This document shows positions 1 through 8,116 of a stretch of DNA of 32,371 nt, one piece after another. How positions within the stretch are numbered: the stretch's first letter is position 1; every line of letters starts with the position of its first letter. The notes under the pieces were generated by a model. It ran no database searches and was not told the DNA's origin. It was given only the letters and a program-made list of their open reading frames with translations. Where the stretch lies: contig JAURWS010000003.1 in NCBI GenBank assembly GCA_030654835.1, forward strand, positions 1 through 32,371, in the 5' to 3' direction. This DNA is from Gammaproteobacteria bacterium (GTDB taxonomy: Bacteria > Pseudomonadota > Gammaproteobacteria > Pseudomonadales > Pseudohongiellaceae). A program made the position numbers and the translations under genes.

Positions 1-115
1 GCAGAGTCAGGAAGCGATGTTGAGCGGCGTTGATGTGCCCGGCGAGACGGGTAATCTCGTCGCTGAGCGCGGCGTTGTCTTGTGGGATAAGAGCAAGAGA
101 AGCGAGCTGTGACAT
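1..115 (-). CDS. DUF222/HNH endonuclease (13E12 family), N-terminal fragment
   Basis: Only the first 38 codons are in the window; the gene leaves at base 1. The peptide begins MSQLASLALIPQDNAAL and continues with SDEITRLAGHINAAQHRFL, matching the gene at the right end almost residue for residue. The right copy continues into a clear DUF222 domain, which identifies this one. Proteins of this family usually carry a C-terminal HNH nuclease domain, but that part is outside the window. The ATG follows AAGGAGG at good distance. Whether the gene is intact cannot be judged here. Confidence 0.75.
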   Translation of the reverse strand, partial: MSQLASLALIPQDNAALSDEITRLAGHINAAQHRFLTL

Positions 116-410
116 GAGACGATTCCTCCTTGGAAAGGCCACAAATGGGCGGTCATAAAACACTGTTTATATGTACATATTGTAGCCCTATCTCGATGAT
201 TTTGCTGCCAAATATCCCCCTATATTTTCACGAATAAATATTAATCCAGCGTAACCACCATCCACAATTCTGGCCAGAGCACTCTCAATCCGCAGATCAT
301 AAAAAGTGATGCGTTCAAAAATATCAGTGATGAGAGATTAGTGCTCATCGGCGCGCAATGCGTTGGCGAGTGCGTTCAACTTAAGGCATCGCGTTTCAAA
401 TCGACACCAA
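1..410 (-). repeat. Left copy of DUF222/HNH inverted repeat unit
   Basis: The reverse complement of this stretch aligns along its whole length with 31805-32226. By eye I count about 35 substitutions and one 12-nt gap, so identity is about 90 percent. The unit holds a leader of about 295 bp, a 12-bp palindrome ATATGTACATAT at 169-180, a Shine-Dalgarno AAGGAGG and the first 38 codons of a DUF222/HNH gene. The similarity starts at TTGG at 410 and runs out through the window edge, so the full unit is longer than seen here. Between 411 and 536 I see nothing coding. Confidence 0.9.
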
Positions 411-536
411 ATGAAATCGGCTGAAAAGCTGCGTCATAACTGGGCTTTAGCATCTGCATAATCAATTTAACCGGACACTACTGGCCTTGCTCTCCATTAA
501 CTTCAACACAACACCCTCTGGGTACGCTCCCACAGG

Positions 537-1385
537 TCATGCGGTCCATTTCCTTACATAGCCAGAGAGATACTCACTCATCAGCACAATCGCGATGATG
601 ATGAGCAGCACCGCTGCGGAGGTGTCGTAGTCATAACGGTTGATCGACGTGTTCAGCGTGGCGCCAATGCCACCCGCGCCGACGATGCCGATCACCGCCG
701 ACTCGCGAAAATTGATGTCGAGCCTGTACAGCGACAATCCGATCAGCCTCGGCATCACCTGCGGCTGCACCGCGTAGTTGATCCATTGCAGCCAGCTGGC
801 ACCTGTCGCGCGAATCGCTTCCATCGGTTCGTTCTGCGCGTCCTCGATATCTTCCGCCAGCAGCTTGGCCATGAAGCCAATCGTCGCAAACGCGAGCGTG
901 AACACGCCAGCCAGCGGGCCGAAGCCGAACATCGCCACGAACAAAATGGCGATGATGATTTCCTGAAACGTGCGCGACAGGGCGATGAGTGTGCGGCAGA
1001 AAAAATACACGGGGCGCGGTGCGATGTTGCGCGCGGCACCGAGGCCCACTGGAATCGCGAGGATGATACCGATGACAGTAGCAACGAAGGTCATCGTGAG
1101 GCTTTCGCGCAGACCCACGGCGATCTCGCCGCCGCGCGTGACGAAGTCCGGCGTGAAGAACGAGCCGACGAAATTGAGGCCGCGATCGAACCCCTGTGCG
1201 ACACGCTCCCAGTTGATGTCGACGCTGAAGTAGACGAGCACGAGGTAAGTCAGTGCCGCGAGGTTGAGCCCCCAGCGTAGCTTCGCACTGCTGATCAGTG
1301 GAAGTGGGCGCCAGCTGCCACGCTTTGCGGCGTCGATGCGCGCGTGGTCGACCTGTGAGGCAAGCGTGTTTATGGACAAACTCAC
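537..1385 (-). CDS. phnE: Phosphonate/phosphate-type ABC transporter permease (PhnE-like)
   Basis: This is a 282-residue inner-membrane permease of the binding-protein-dependent family, predicted to carry phosphonate or phosphate esters with the PhnC-like ATPase upstream. It has several hydrophobic segments, for example [12 protein letters not shown] near the start, [20 protein letters not shown] in the middle and [13 protein letters not shown] at the end. The EAA-type loop that contacts the ATPase is visible as [18 protein letters not shown], followed by GIVGAGGIG. The start is GTG at 1385, because this codon overlaps the ATPase stop as GTGA (4 nt), a classic coupled junction; a longer reading frame upstream only shadows the ATPase. 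No C-P lyase genes are nearby, so the substrate is inferred from family only. Confidence 0.88.
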   Translation of the reverse strand: MSLSINTLASQVDHARIDAAKRGSWRPLPLISSAKLRWGLNLAALTYLVLVYFSVDINWERVAQGFDRGLNFVGSFFTPDFVTRGGEIAVGLRESLTMTFVATVIGIILAIPVGLGAARNIAPRPVYFFCRTLIALSRTFQEIIIAILFVAMFGFGPLAGVFTLAFATIGFMAKLLAEDIEDAQNEPMEAIRATGASWLQWINYAVQPQVMPRLIGLSLYRLDINFRESAVIGIVGAGGIGATLNTSINRYDYDTSAAVLLIIIAIVLMSEYLSGYVRKWTA

Positions 1386-2206
1386 GGATGTCCTCCGAGC
1401 AACGCCGCTTCGACATCCTTGCGTGGTTCGGTGGCCGCGTGCTCGTCTTCTTTCTGCACCGCCGTCCAATCTTCTTCGCCATAAATTGTCGTGAGAATTT
1501 CTGGCGTGAGACCGGTGGGCGGGCCGTCGTATACCACCACTCCCGCACGCAAACCAACGACACGATGCACGAACTGTTGTGCGAGCGCGACGTCGTGAAT
1601 GTTGATGATGGTGGCAAGATTTTGTTCCGCACACAGCTCGCAGATCAGCCGCATGATCTGCCGCGATGTCTTCGGATCGAGACTGGCGGTGGGTTCGTCA
1701 ACCAGCAATAGTTTTGGATTCTGCATGAGCGCACGCGCAATACCGACGCGCTGTTTCTGCCCTCCAGAGAGCGCGTCGCCGCGCTTGTCGATCATCGTTT
1801 CGAGGCCGACACGTTCAAGAATTTTGAAGGCCTGCTGAACATCGCTCTGCGGAAACTTGCGAAAAAAGCTGCGCCAGAAACCGACGTAGGCGAGGCGTCC
1901 CGACAGCACGTTCTCCATCACCGAGAGGCGTTCGACGAGCGCGTAGTTCTGGAAGATCATGCCGATCTGCCGACGCGCCTGACGTAGACGGTTGCCGCGC
2001 ACGCGCGTGATGTCTTCGCCGTCGAGATGGATGCTGCCGGCGGTGGGCTCGACGAGGCGATTGACGCAGCGTATCAGCGTGCTCTTGCCCGCGCCCGAGG
2101 GGCCGATCAGCGCCAGCACTTGACCGGCGGGCACGACGAGGTCGACGCTGTCGAGCGCGAGGTCGCCGGTGGCGTAGCGTTTGGTCAGGCCTTTCAGTGC
2201 GAGCAT
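1382..2206 (-). CDS. phnC: Phosphonate/phosphate-type ABC transporter ATP-binding protein (PhnC-like)
   Basis: This 274-residue cytoplasmic ATPase is the energy-coupling subunit of the phnDCE-type transporter. It shows Walker [10 protein letters not shown] near residue 36, a Q-loop in [20 protein letters not shown], the ABC signature [15 protein letters not shown], Walker [13 protein letters not shown] and the H-loop in [10 protein letters not shown]. The sequence [11 protein letters not shown] is a normal family start, so ATG 2206 is chosen over in-frame codons further upstream, which would read antisense-like sequence over the phnD 3' end. It lies 13 bp after the phnD stop and overlaps phnE by 4 nt, so the three are very likely one transcript. 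The C-terminal 15 residues are charged and of no known role. Confidence 0.92.
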   Translation of the reverse strand: MLALKGLTKRYATGDLALDSVDLVVPAGQVLALIGPSGAGKSTLIRCVNRLVEPTAGSIHLDGEDITRVRGNRLRQARRQIGMIFQNYALVERLSVMENVLSGRLAYVGFWRSFFRKFPQSDVQQAFKILERVGLETMIDKRGDALSGGQKQRVGIARALMQNPKLLLVDEPTASLDPKTSRQIMRLICELCAEQNLATIINIHDVALAQQFVHRVVGLRAGVVVYDGPPTGLTPEILTTIYGEEDWTAVQKEDEHAATEPRKDVEAALLGGHP

Positions 2207-2219
2207 GTGGGCCCCGTGT

Positions 2220-3359
2220 TCAATCGCAGTTATAAACCGTGTGCGTCGCCTCATCAATCTGCCGCACCACCGACCAGTGTTCCTGGTACGTGATCGGCAG
2301 AAACTGCTCCATCGCCGCATCGGCGAATTCACGTTGCAGCGCAGTGCCTTCCCAGTCAAACGTAAAGAATGCCTCCCGCACCTTTGCCGCGAGATCCGGG
2401 TGCAGATCGTGCGCAATGCCGTAGCCGGTGGTGGGGAAAGAGTCCGATTTGTAGATCGTCGTGTACTGCTCGGTGCGCACCACGTCGCGGGCCAGCATGC
2501 GGTACAGCACTTCGTTGGCAATCGCCGCCGCGTCGTAGTCTTTGTTCACCACGCCAAGGATCGAATTGTCGTGGCTGCCGGAGTAGGCGGTTTTGTAGTC
2601 GCGGTCCGCTACAAAACCGAATTCGGATTCGAGCAATGCCGAAGGTGCCTTGAATCCCGAATTGGAGGTCGGCGCGGTAAACGCCAGCGTGCGGCCAGCC
2701 AGATCGGGAATCGCCGCGATGCCGCTGCCGGGATACGTGATGATTTCCATCTGGTAGCCATAACTGCCGTCCTTCGCCGCCATCATCGTGAAGGGCACGA
2801 AGCCGACACAGTTCACGGCGATGGGCGTGGAGCCGGTGTTGAAGCCCGCGACATGCAGGCGCCCGGCGCGCATCGCTTCGAGCTGCGCCGCATTGGACTG
2901 CACGGGGAAGAAGCGCACTTCCTTGCCGGTGAGCGTTTCGAGATGTTGAATGAACTCGTCCCATACCTGCGAGTACATGGCCGGGTCTTCGACAGGCGTG
3001 TAGGCAAAGATGAGGATGCGCGGGTCGCGCCAGAGCGCGGGGTCGCTGGGCAGATCGGCCACGAGGTCGCCGTTGGCGTCTTGGTAGCGGGGGGAGAGTT
3101 CAATTGAGGGTTCAGCTGCGTGCAGATTTGGGAGCTGGCACAGCAGCAATGTGAGCACCAACCCCCTGTGGGAGCGGGCCTCGCCCGCGATCAGCCGCAG
3201 TGCAAAACCCGATCGCGGGCGAGGCCCGCTCCCACAAAAGCGCATCAGTGTATTAAGCAGAATTGTTGACGCGCGCGTCAGTGTCTGACGCGAAATTATT
3301 GGCAGGCGCGTCAGTGTCTTCAGCAAAATCGTCGACAGGCGTGTTGCAGTGCTCATCAT
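2220..3359 (-). CDS. phnD: Phosphonate/phosphate-type ABC transporter substrate-binding protein with REPIN-derived N-terminus
   Basis: This is the periplasmic binding protein of the transporter (PhnD family). Family sequence includes [47 protein letters not shown] and [13 protein letters not shown] hydrophobic stretch, [16 protein letters not shown] (about residues 66-81), looks like a signal peptide, with the mature protein from about AEPSIEL. The first 65 residues are abnormal: about residues 7-41 come from 33-bp tandem repeats (two copies of STILL) and residues 42-65 are a REPIN read in frame. The start at 3359 has GGGGAG six bases upstream, which supports it. Starts nearer the hydrophobic core (TTG or GTG near 3159) would leave no basic n-region. 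Export could be impaired; this is inference. Confidence 0.85.
   Translation of the reverse strand: MMSTATRLSTILLKTLTRLPIISRQTLTRASTILLNTLMRFCGSGPRPRSGFALRLIAGEARSHRGLVLTLLLCQLPNLHAAEPSIELSPRYQDANGDLVADLPSDPALWRDPRILIFAYTPVEDPAMYSQVWDEFIQHLETLTGKEVRFFPVQSNAAQLEAMRAGRLHVAGFNTGSTPIAVNCVGFVPFTMMAAKDGSYGYQMEIITYPGSGIAAIPDLAGRTLAFTAPTSNSGFKAPSALLESEFGFVADRDYKTAYSGSHDNSILGVVNKDYDAAAIANEVLYRMLARDVVRTEQYTTIYKSDSFPTTGYGIAHDLHPDLAAKVREAFFTFDWEGTALQREFADAAMEQFLPITYQEHWSVVRQIDEATHTVYNCD
3167..3236. repeat. REPIN (paired inverted REP palindromes) inside phnD
   Basis: A 70-bp near-perfect inverted repeat begins TGTGGGAGCGGGCCTCGCCC and ends with its reverse complement, with about 18 bases between the arms. 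The arm is the REP type common in Pseudomonas and relatives, which is mobilised by RAYT transposases. A second pair lies at 15609-15682 and a single half at 9309-9323. Unlike most REPINs, this one lies within an open coding frame (residues about 42-65 of the PhnD-like protein) and keeps that frame open. Confidence 0.9.
3240..3350 (-). repeat. 33-bp imperfect tandem repeat in phnD 5' region
   Basis: A unit close to GCGCGTCAGTGTCTTCAGCA plus about 13 further bases recurs. The CAGTG landmarks fall at 3246, 3279, 3312 and about 3347, giving steps of 33, 33 and about 35 bases. Because 33 is a multiple of three, the minus-strand frame stays open and gives repeated peptide pieces such as [11 protein letters not shown] and [11 protein letters not shown]. 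It sits directly between the phnD start codon and the REPIN. Confidence 0.75.
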
Positions 3360-3428
3360 GGCAGGCTCCCCGGGGAGTCATTCTGCCTGACAAGCCTGCC
3401 TGTTTGCTATCTCGTCCTGCTCAGCCGC

Positions 3429-6098
3429 TTACTCGGACTTCGGACCGTGGGGCGTCTTGCGCTTGCCCTTGTCTTTGTCCACGCGCTTGCTCTTCGCCTT
3501 CGGTTTGACCGGCTTGCCGTTCAGGCCGAGGATTGGCCGCGCGGCACGGATGCCGGGAGCCTCCATAGCCGGGAAGCGCTCCAGCACTTCGCGGGTAATG
3601 TCGGTGCTCTCGACGCCATGGAATGCGGGCTTGGCTGCCCCGTCCTTGGCGAAGGTGTCACGCTTGAAGCCGGGCTTTTTAAACTCAGCTTTCTTGAAGT
3701 CGGGCTTCTTGAAACCGGGCTTCTCATACGCGGGCTTCGCATACGCAGGCTTGCCGGACCCTTCAGTTCCGGTTTCGGACTTTGCGTAGGCTGGCTTGGC
3801 GTAGGCAGGCCTCTCATAGCCGTCCTTCTTGAATGCAGGCTTGCTGGCACCATCCTTGCGGAAGGAATCCTGCGCCGGACCGGCAGACTTGAACCCTTCC
3901 TTCTTGAAGCTGGGCTTTTCAAAGGCAGGTTTTTCGAACGCTGGCTTGTCAAACGCAGGCTTGTCGAACGAACGCTTCTCAAAAGACGGCTTGCTGAAGC
4001 CTTCCTTCTTGTAGCCATCCTTCTTCACGAAGCCTTCTTTCTTGACGAACCCCTCCTTCTTCACAAAACCTTCCTTGCTGTAGCCAGCCGGTTTCTCGAA
4101 GGCGGGCTTCGCGCTGGGGCGTTCGTATTCAGGCTTGTTCACCGGCTCGATCAGCAGCGGCTTGCTGCAGACATGCGTCCGCTTGAGAACCTGCATCACT
4201 TCGGGGGGCATGCCGCCGGGCAGGTCCACGGTGCAGTAATCGTCATAAATACGGATGTGGCCGATGTAGCGGCCTTCGATGTCAGCTTCGTTGGCAATAG
4301 CTCCGACGACTTCACGCGGCGTCACACCGTCGTTGTGGCCGACGTGGATGCGGAAGCGCTCCATCTTGATGTCCGGGTAATCGCGCAGCGGCTTGGCGCG
4401 GCCATCGTCCGCAGGCGAGTGCGGGGAGACGTAGCCGGGCGTCTGCCTTGATTCGCGGGCTTCACGCGGCGCACGCACTTCGCGTGCGCGGGGTGCCGCT
4501 TCATGTTCGTGTTCGTCTTCGGCAAGAATCTGCTCGAACAACGTGTCGGAGCTGACGCGATGCTCGCGCGCCGGTTTGGCCGGGCGGTCTTCGAACTCGT
4601 CGTTATCGTCTACAACCGGTTTGGCAGGACGCTCGACACGCGGGGCCGGAGCGGCGCGTTCGGTGCGCACAGGACGTGAGGTCGATTCTTCGCGCGAGCG
4701 ACGCGGGGCGCTGCTTTCGCGCGGCTCGCCATAGGCAAAGCCTGCACGGTCGCTGCGCGGCGATTCGTGTTCGAGCGCGGGCTCCAGCGGACGGTCTTTC
4801 TGCAGCAGATAGGCCATGGCGGCGGCGACGTGTTCGGGTGTGCATTCGTGCTCTTTCACCAGATCGGAAATCAGCTTGTGGAAGAAATCCAGCTTGCCGT
4901 TGCGGATGGTGTCGGCGATGCCTTCCTTGAACTGAGTGCTGCGCTTTTCGATCAGCTCGCCACGGGTCGGCAGCTCCATCTGGGTGATCTTCTTGCGGGT
5001 GGTCTTCTCGATGGACTGCAGCAGACGGCGCTCGCGCGGGGCCACAAACAGAATCGCCTTGCCGCTGCGACCGGCACGACCGGTGCGGCCGATGCGGTGC
5101 ACGTAGGCTTCGTCATCGTAGGGAATGTCGTAGTTCATCACGTGGCTGAGACGGTCGACGTCCAGACCTCGGGCCGCCACGTCGGTGGCGACGAGAATGT
5201 CGAGCTGGCCGTTCTTGAGCTGTTCGACGGTGCGCGAACGGATGGCCTGGTTCATGTCACCGTTCAGTGCCGACGCGGCGAAGCCACGCGCGCTAAGCTT
5301 TTCGGCCAACTCGACAGTGGCGGTCTTGGTGCGCACGAAGATCAGCATGGCGTCGAAGTCTTCCACTTCGAGGATGCGAGTCAGCGCGTCGAGCTTGCTG
5401 GTGCCCTGCACCAGCCAGTAGAACTGTTCGATGTCTTCGTTGGTGGAGATGGCGCTCTGGATGCGAATCTCCTGCGGGTCGTTCAGATACTTTTCGGCCA
5501 CCTTGCGGATGGGCGGCGGCATGGTGGCGGAGAACAGGGCCACCTGACGGGTCTTGGGCGTGTTCTCAAGAATCGACTCCACGTCGTCGATGAAGCCCAT
5601 GCGCAGCATCTCGTCGGCCTCGTCGAGCACCAGCGTGTTGAGCTTGCTCAGGTCGATGGTCTTGCGATTGAGGTGGTCGAGCAGACGGCCAGGCGTCCCG
5701 ACGACGACATGCGCGCCACGGCGCAGACCGCTGAGCTGACGCCCCATGTCCTGACCACCGTATATCGGCAGCACGTGGAAACCACGCATACCGGCGGCAT
5801 AGGTCTGGAACGCTTCGGCCACTTGAATGGCCAGTTCGCGAGTCGGACACAGCACCAGCGCCTGTGTGTGCGCCTGGCTCAGATCGATCTTCGCAAGAAT
5901 GGGGAGTGCAAAGGCCGCTGTCTTGCCGGTGCCAGTCTGCGCCATACCCACCACGTCCTTGCCTTGCAGCAGAACAGGAATGGTGGCTTGCTGGATCGGC
6001 GAGGGCTTTTCATAGCCCACCTTGCTCAGCGTTTCCTGCAGGTATTGTGGTAAATCGAGCTCAGCGAAACTGAGTTCCGGGCGTGTACTGGATGACAT
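3429..6098 (-). CDS. deaD: DEAD-box RNA helicase DeaD/CsdA with long F/Y-K-P repeat tail
   Basis: This 889-residue ATP-dependent RNA helicase unwinds structured RNA in ribosome assembly and mRNA decay, mainly in the cold in known relatives. Motifs are in order: Walker A AQTGTGKT (53-60), PTREL (85-89), GTPGR (134-138), DEAD (159-162), SAT (190-192) and HRIGRTGRAGR (334-344). A charged linker rich in Arg, Glu and Pro (about 441-575) leads to the DbpA/CsdA-type RNA-binding domain (about 579-655). Residues about 660-825 are a low-complexity tail of repeats such as FEKPA, FVKKEG and YAKPA, ending in a very basic KAKSKRVDKDKGKRK. E. coli DeaD is about 630 residues and lacks such a tail. A perfect 11-bp-arm palindrome lies about 100 bp upstream. 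Confidence 0.96.
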   Translation of the reverse strand: MSSSTRPELSFAELDLPQYLQETLSKVGYEKPSPIQQATIPVLLQGKDVVGMAQTGTGKTAAFALPILAKIDLSQAHTQALVLCPTRELAIQVAEAFQTYAAGMRGFHVLPIYGGQDMGRQLSGLRRGAHVVVGTPGRLLDHLNRKTIDLSKLNTLVLDEADEMLRMGFIDDVESILENTPKTRQVALFSATMPPPIRKVAEKYLNDPQEIRIQSAISTNEDIEQFYWLVQGTSKLDALTRILEVEDFDAMLIFVRTKTATVELAEKLSARGFAASALNGDMNQAIRSRTVEQLKNGQLDILVATDVAARGLDVDRLSHVMNYDIPYDDEAYVHRIGRTGRAGRSGKAILFVAPRERRLLQSIEKTTRKKITQMELPTRGELIEKRSTQFKEGIADTIRNGKLDFFHKLISDLVKEHECTPEHVAAAMAYLLQKDRPLEPALEHESPRSDRAGFAYGEPRESSAPRRSREESTSRPVRTERAAPAPRVERPAKPVVDDNDEFEDRPAKPAREHRVSSDTLFEQILAEDEHEHEAAPRAREVRAPREARESRQTPGYVSPHSPADDGRAKPLRDYPDIKMERFRIHVGHNDGVTPREVVGAIANEADIEGRYIGHIRIYDDYCTVDLPGGMPPEVMQVLKRTHVCSKPLLIEPVNKPEYERPSAKPAFEKPAGYSKEGFVKKEGFVKKEGFVKKDGYKKEGFSKPSFEKRSFDKPAFDKPAFEKPAFEKPSFKKEGFKSAGPAQDSFRKDGASKPAFKKDGYERPAYAKPAYAKSETGTEGSGKPAYAKPAYEKPGFKKPDFKKAEFKKPGFKRDTFAKDGAAKPAFHGVESTDITREVLERFPAMEAPGIRAARPILGLNGKPVKPKAKSKRVDKDKGKRKTPHGPKSE

Positions 6099-6193
6099 AT
6101 CGGGCCTTGTGTACTGGTGTCAGATAGAAGAGACGAACTATGACGGCTGAAACTGAATGCGGAGAGCAGCTGCAAAATCAAACGGGCGGCAAG

Positions 6194-6221
6194 TATACGC
6201 CAGAAGGCCATCTGGCGTATA
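6194..6221. promoter_or_regulatory. Perfect inverted repeat upstream of deaD
   Basis: The sequence TATACGCCAGA is followed by six bases and then its exact reverse complement TCTGGCGTATA. It lies 96-123 bp before the deaD start codon. One arm contains TATACT, a fair -10 element for the minus strand, so the site could be an operator lying over the deaD promoter or a hairpin in its leader. There is no T-tract on either side, so a simple terminator is unlikely. Nothing else is apparent between 6099 and 6326. Confidence 0.5.
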
Positions 6222-6326
6222 GCTTGGGATTTTTCGCTTGAAGCGAATCCAAACCAGCGTCGTCAATTACTGCATCATCAGCGACTCAAAAGATCGATCA
6301 CTCGACCGGATTTGGACTGATCGACT

Positions 6327-6722
6327 TCAGACGCGCAGCGTGGTTAGCAACCTAACCAATTCGTGCAGGGCGGTAAATGGCTCGGAGCCGTTGTAGGAAT
6401 TGTATTTCGCTTCCAACCCTTGCGCCCGTTGAATGGCGGTTTCCAAGCTGTCACGGGTAGTCGCAAATGCACCTCCCACGCCTTTTTCATAGCCGGGAAT
6501 GTGCTGCTTCAAACGTGCCATTACCTCGTCGCGGTGGATCGGGCGCTGAATATCCTCGAAGTGCAGCAACAGCCACAGTTCGAAACTAGGGATGGAGGCG
6601 ATGGCCTTGAAGCTGACTGGTTGCCTTTCGTCGTTGCGCAGCTTGCCATTCAGCGATTTCGCCAAACCATTGGCCGCCTTGCGGCGCAACTGCCTGTCTT
6701 TGGCTTGGTTGTCACGCCCCAT
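6327..6722 (-). CDS. RloB-like protein, truncated (TOPRIM-like half missing)
   Basis: This 131-residue protein matches the C-terminal half of RloB-family proteins: FKAIASIPSFELWLLLHFED corresponds to the family signature around S-x-P-x-FExWLLLH, followed by ARLKQHIPGYEKGVGGAF and a final HELVRLL. Complete RloB proteins are about 200-230 residues and begin with a segment containing VCEGEKTEP, thought to form a TOPRIM-like nuclease site. That segment is absent here; the protein goes from MGRDNQAKDRQLRRKAANG straight towards the FELW motif. The ATG overlaps the stop of the upstream ATPase by one base (TGATG), so the pair is translationally coupled. It could be a decayed toxin or a shortened functional version. 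Confidence 0.7.
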   Translation of the reverse strand: MGRDNQAKDRQLRRKAANGLAKSLNGKLRNDERQPVSFKAIASIPSFELWLLLHFEDIQRPIHRDEVMARLKQHIPGYEKGVGGAFATTRDSLETAIQRAQGLEAKYNSYNGSEPFTALHELVRLLTTLRV

Positions 6723-7993
6723 CAATGCTTCACTCCGAGATCCTGGTTGCGCAGGAAAGGCAGTGCGCCATAGCGCCCTTGCAGATAACCGCGCTCCAGC
6801 GCTTCATTCTTGCGCGGACTGAAATCTAGCAAAGGATACAGCGATGAACTTTGATCCGGGCGCTTTTCTACAAACCAGACCTGATCGCGTCGCAGTAGAC
6901 CGTAAGCATCAAGCAGAGAGGTGTCGTGGGTGGTGAAGATCAGCTGCGCTCCGCCAGTGTTGACTTCGGGCCGATGGAACAGCCGCACCAATGCCTGCAC
7001 CAGTCGGGTGTGCAGGCTGGTATCCAACTCATCTACCACCAGCGTCAACCCCTTGTTGAGGATGTCCAGGATCGGGCCGGTCAGGAAAAGCAGGTTGCGA
7101 GTACCACTGGACTCGTCCATTAAGTCGAACACGGCCTCGCCGTGCTCGGTTATGTGGTGGAACTTCACTTCGTCCACAGCCTCCTCGCTGGCCGTCTCCT
7201 CGCGCTTTCCTGTGGTGAGGTCGAACTTGATGGTATGCACCATGGCCTGCTTGGTGGCCACTTCGATGTCGGCAATGCTGATGTCAGCGGCATTCAGAAG
7301 CTCGCAAATCGCGTTGCGCTGCTCTTCCTTCTTCAGCATTTGCACAGAAAATTGAGGAGACGGTGGCGACTGTTCGTTGAATATCACGAGGCGATTCACG
7401 AACCAATCAAACACCGGGCGTAACGCCTCGCTGTTTAGCTGCACGGCCATGGAAAGAAATAAGGCGTTAGGTCGGGTGGCACCTTCCCACAAATTCTTTG
7501 CCCCCTTCATGTTGGAGCCAAAATCGTACACATCCTTGCCTTTTTCGGCATCAAAGTGCCGCTCAAACCACCGCTGCGGCTTGAATGCCTTGTAGACCAA
7601 AAGATGCTCGCTGACGATGCGCTGTGTTGTCATTGCAAAGCCATACTGATAGCGCACATTGTCAATGATGAGCGTAACCTCAAACTCAGTGGGAAGGGCT
7701 GAAGATGTGGCATCCAGCTTGAAAGGGTGGAGCCGGTCAAAGGTCTGCCCGGGCTGCAGGGCGGCAGACTCTAACACCACGCCACGCATATACTGCAGCG
7801 CTTTGATGAGGTTGGACTTGCCGCTGGCATTGGCGCCATACACCACGGCGCTCTTGAGCAAATGAGGGGCAGCCTTCAATCCGGTGCCCTGAGCATTGTT
7901 TTCCAGCAAGGTGTTGTCGTTGGACGCAACAAGGCTGAGAACCTGCTCGTCCCGCAGACTGCGAAAGTTTTTGATACGAAACTCGACCAGCAT
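6722..7993 (-). CDS. RloA-like AAA/ABC-type ATPase of a two-gene candidate defence system
   Basis: This 423-residue SMC/ABC-like ATPase belongs to the AAA_15/AAA_21 group that pairs with RloB or other nucleases in phage-defence loci. It begins MLVEFRIKNFRSLRDEQVLSL, typical of this group. Walker A GANASGKS is at 53-60, the signature ESSGTR at 294-299, Walker B LVVDELD near 316-322 and the H-loop TTHD at 354-357; all key residues are present. ATG 7993 is preferred because AGGG lies eight bases upstream; an in-frame GTG at 8002 would add three residues. A candidate promoter lies at 8023-8052 in very AT-rich DNA, unlike the flanking genes, which hints at transfer. It is followed directly by the truncated RloB. 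Confidence 0.87.
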   Translation of the reverse strand: MLVEFRIKNFRSLRDEQVLSLVASNDNTLLENNAQGTGLKAAPHLLKSAVVYGANASGKSNLIKALQYMRGVVLESAALQPGQTFDRLHPFKLDATSSALPTEFEVTLIIDNVRYQYGFAMTTQRIVSEHLLVYKAFKPQRWFERHFDAEKGKDVYDFGSNMKGAKNLWEGATRPNALFLSMAVQLNSEALRPVFDWFVNRLVIFNEQSPPSPQFSVQMLKKEEQRNAICELLNAADISIADIEVATKQAMVHTIKFDLTTGKREETASEEAVDEVKFHHITEHGEAVFDLMDESSGTRNLLFLTGPILDILNKGLTLVVDELDTSLHTRLVQALVRLFHRPEVNTGGAQLIFTTHDTSLLDAYGLLRRDQVWFVEKRPDQSSSLYPLLDFSPRKNEALERGYLQGRYGALPFLRNQDLGVKH

Positions 7994-8022
7994 TCCAGAC
8001 ACCCTATTTTAAAAATAAATTA

Positions 8023-8052
8023 ATAATATGCTAAAAATACGCAAATTATCAA
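8023..8052 (-). promoter_or_regulatory. Candidate sigma-70 promoter of the RloA/RloB-like pair
   Basis: On the minus strand a TTGATA hexamer (8052-8047) is followed after 18 bases by TATTAT (8028-8023), both one mismatch from consensus. The ATPase start codon lies 30 bases further on. The surrounding 80 bp are strikingly AT-rich, so chance matches are possible. Confidence 0.45.
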
Positions 8053-8116
8053 TTTATTTTATATTCAAAGTTTCTTGATAACCAGCCAGTAAGTGCCCCT
8101 TCCGCAGCCCCACAGG

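Noticed and set aside
461-480. AATTTAACCGGACACTA resembling a transposon end
   Set aside because: No transposase gene or matching second end is present in the window.
1386-1634. N-terminal extension of the PhnE frame
   Set aside because: It lies inside the ATPase gene in another frame, encodes Arg/His-rich shadow sequence, and the GTGA overlap gives a clear start.
3362-3377. Palindrome around CTCCCCGGGGAG as an operator
   Set aside because: Its GGGGAG half is simply the ribosome site of phnD; no further evidence for an operator.
4767-6053. Long plus-strand frame of 428 codons
   Set aside because: It is antisense to the DeaD helicase core, has no recognisable family and is explained by codon bias of the GC-rich gene opposite. 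The same holds for 3447-4451, 8093-9565 and similar plus-strand frames.
6226-6247. Hairpin TTCGCTT/AAGCGAA next to TTTTT as a terminator
   Set aside because: The T-run precedes the stem on the plus strand and becomes an A-run after the stem on the minus strand, so it does not fit a terminator in either direction.
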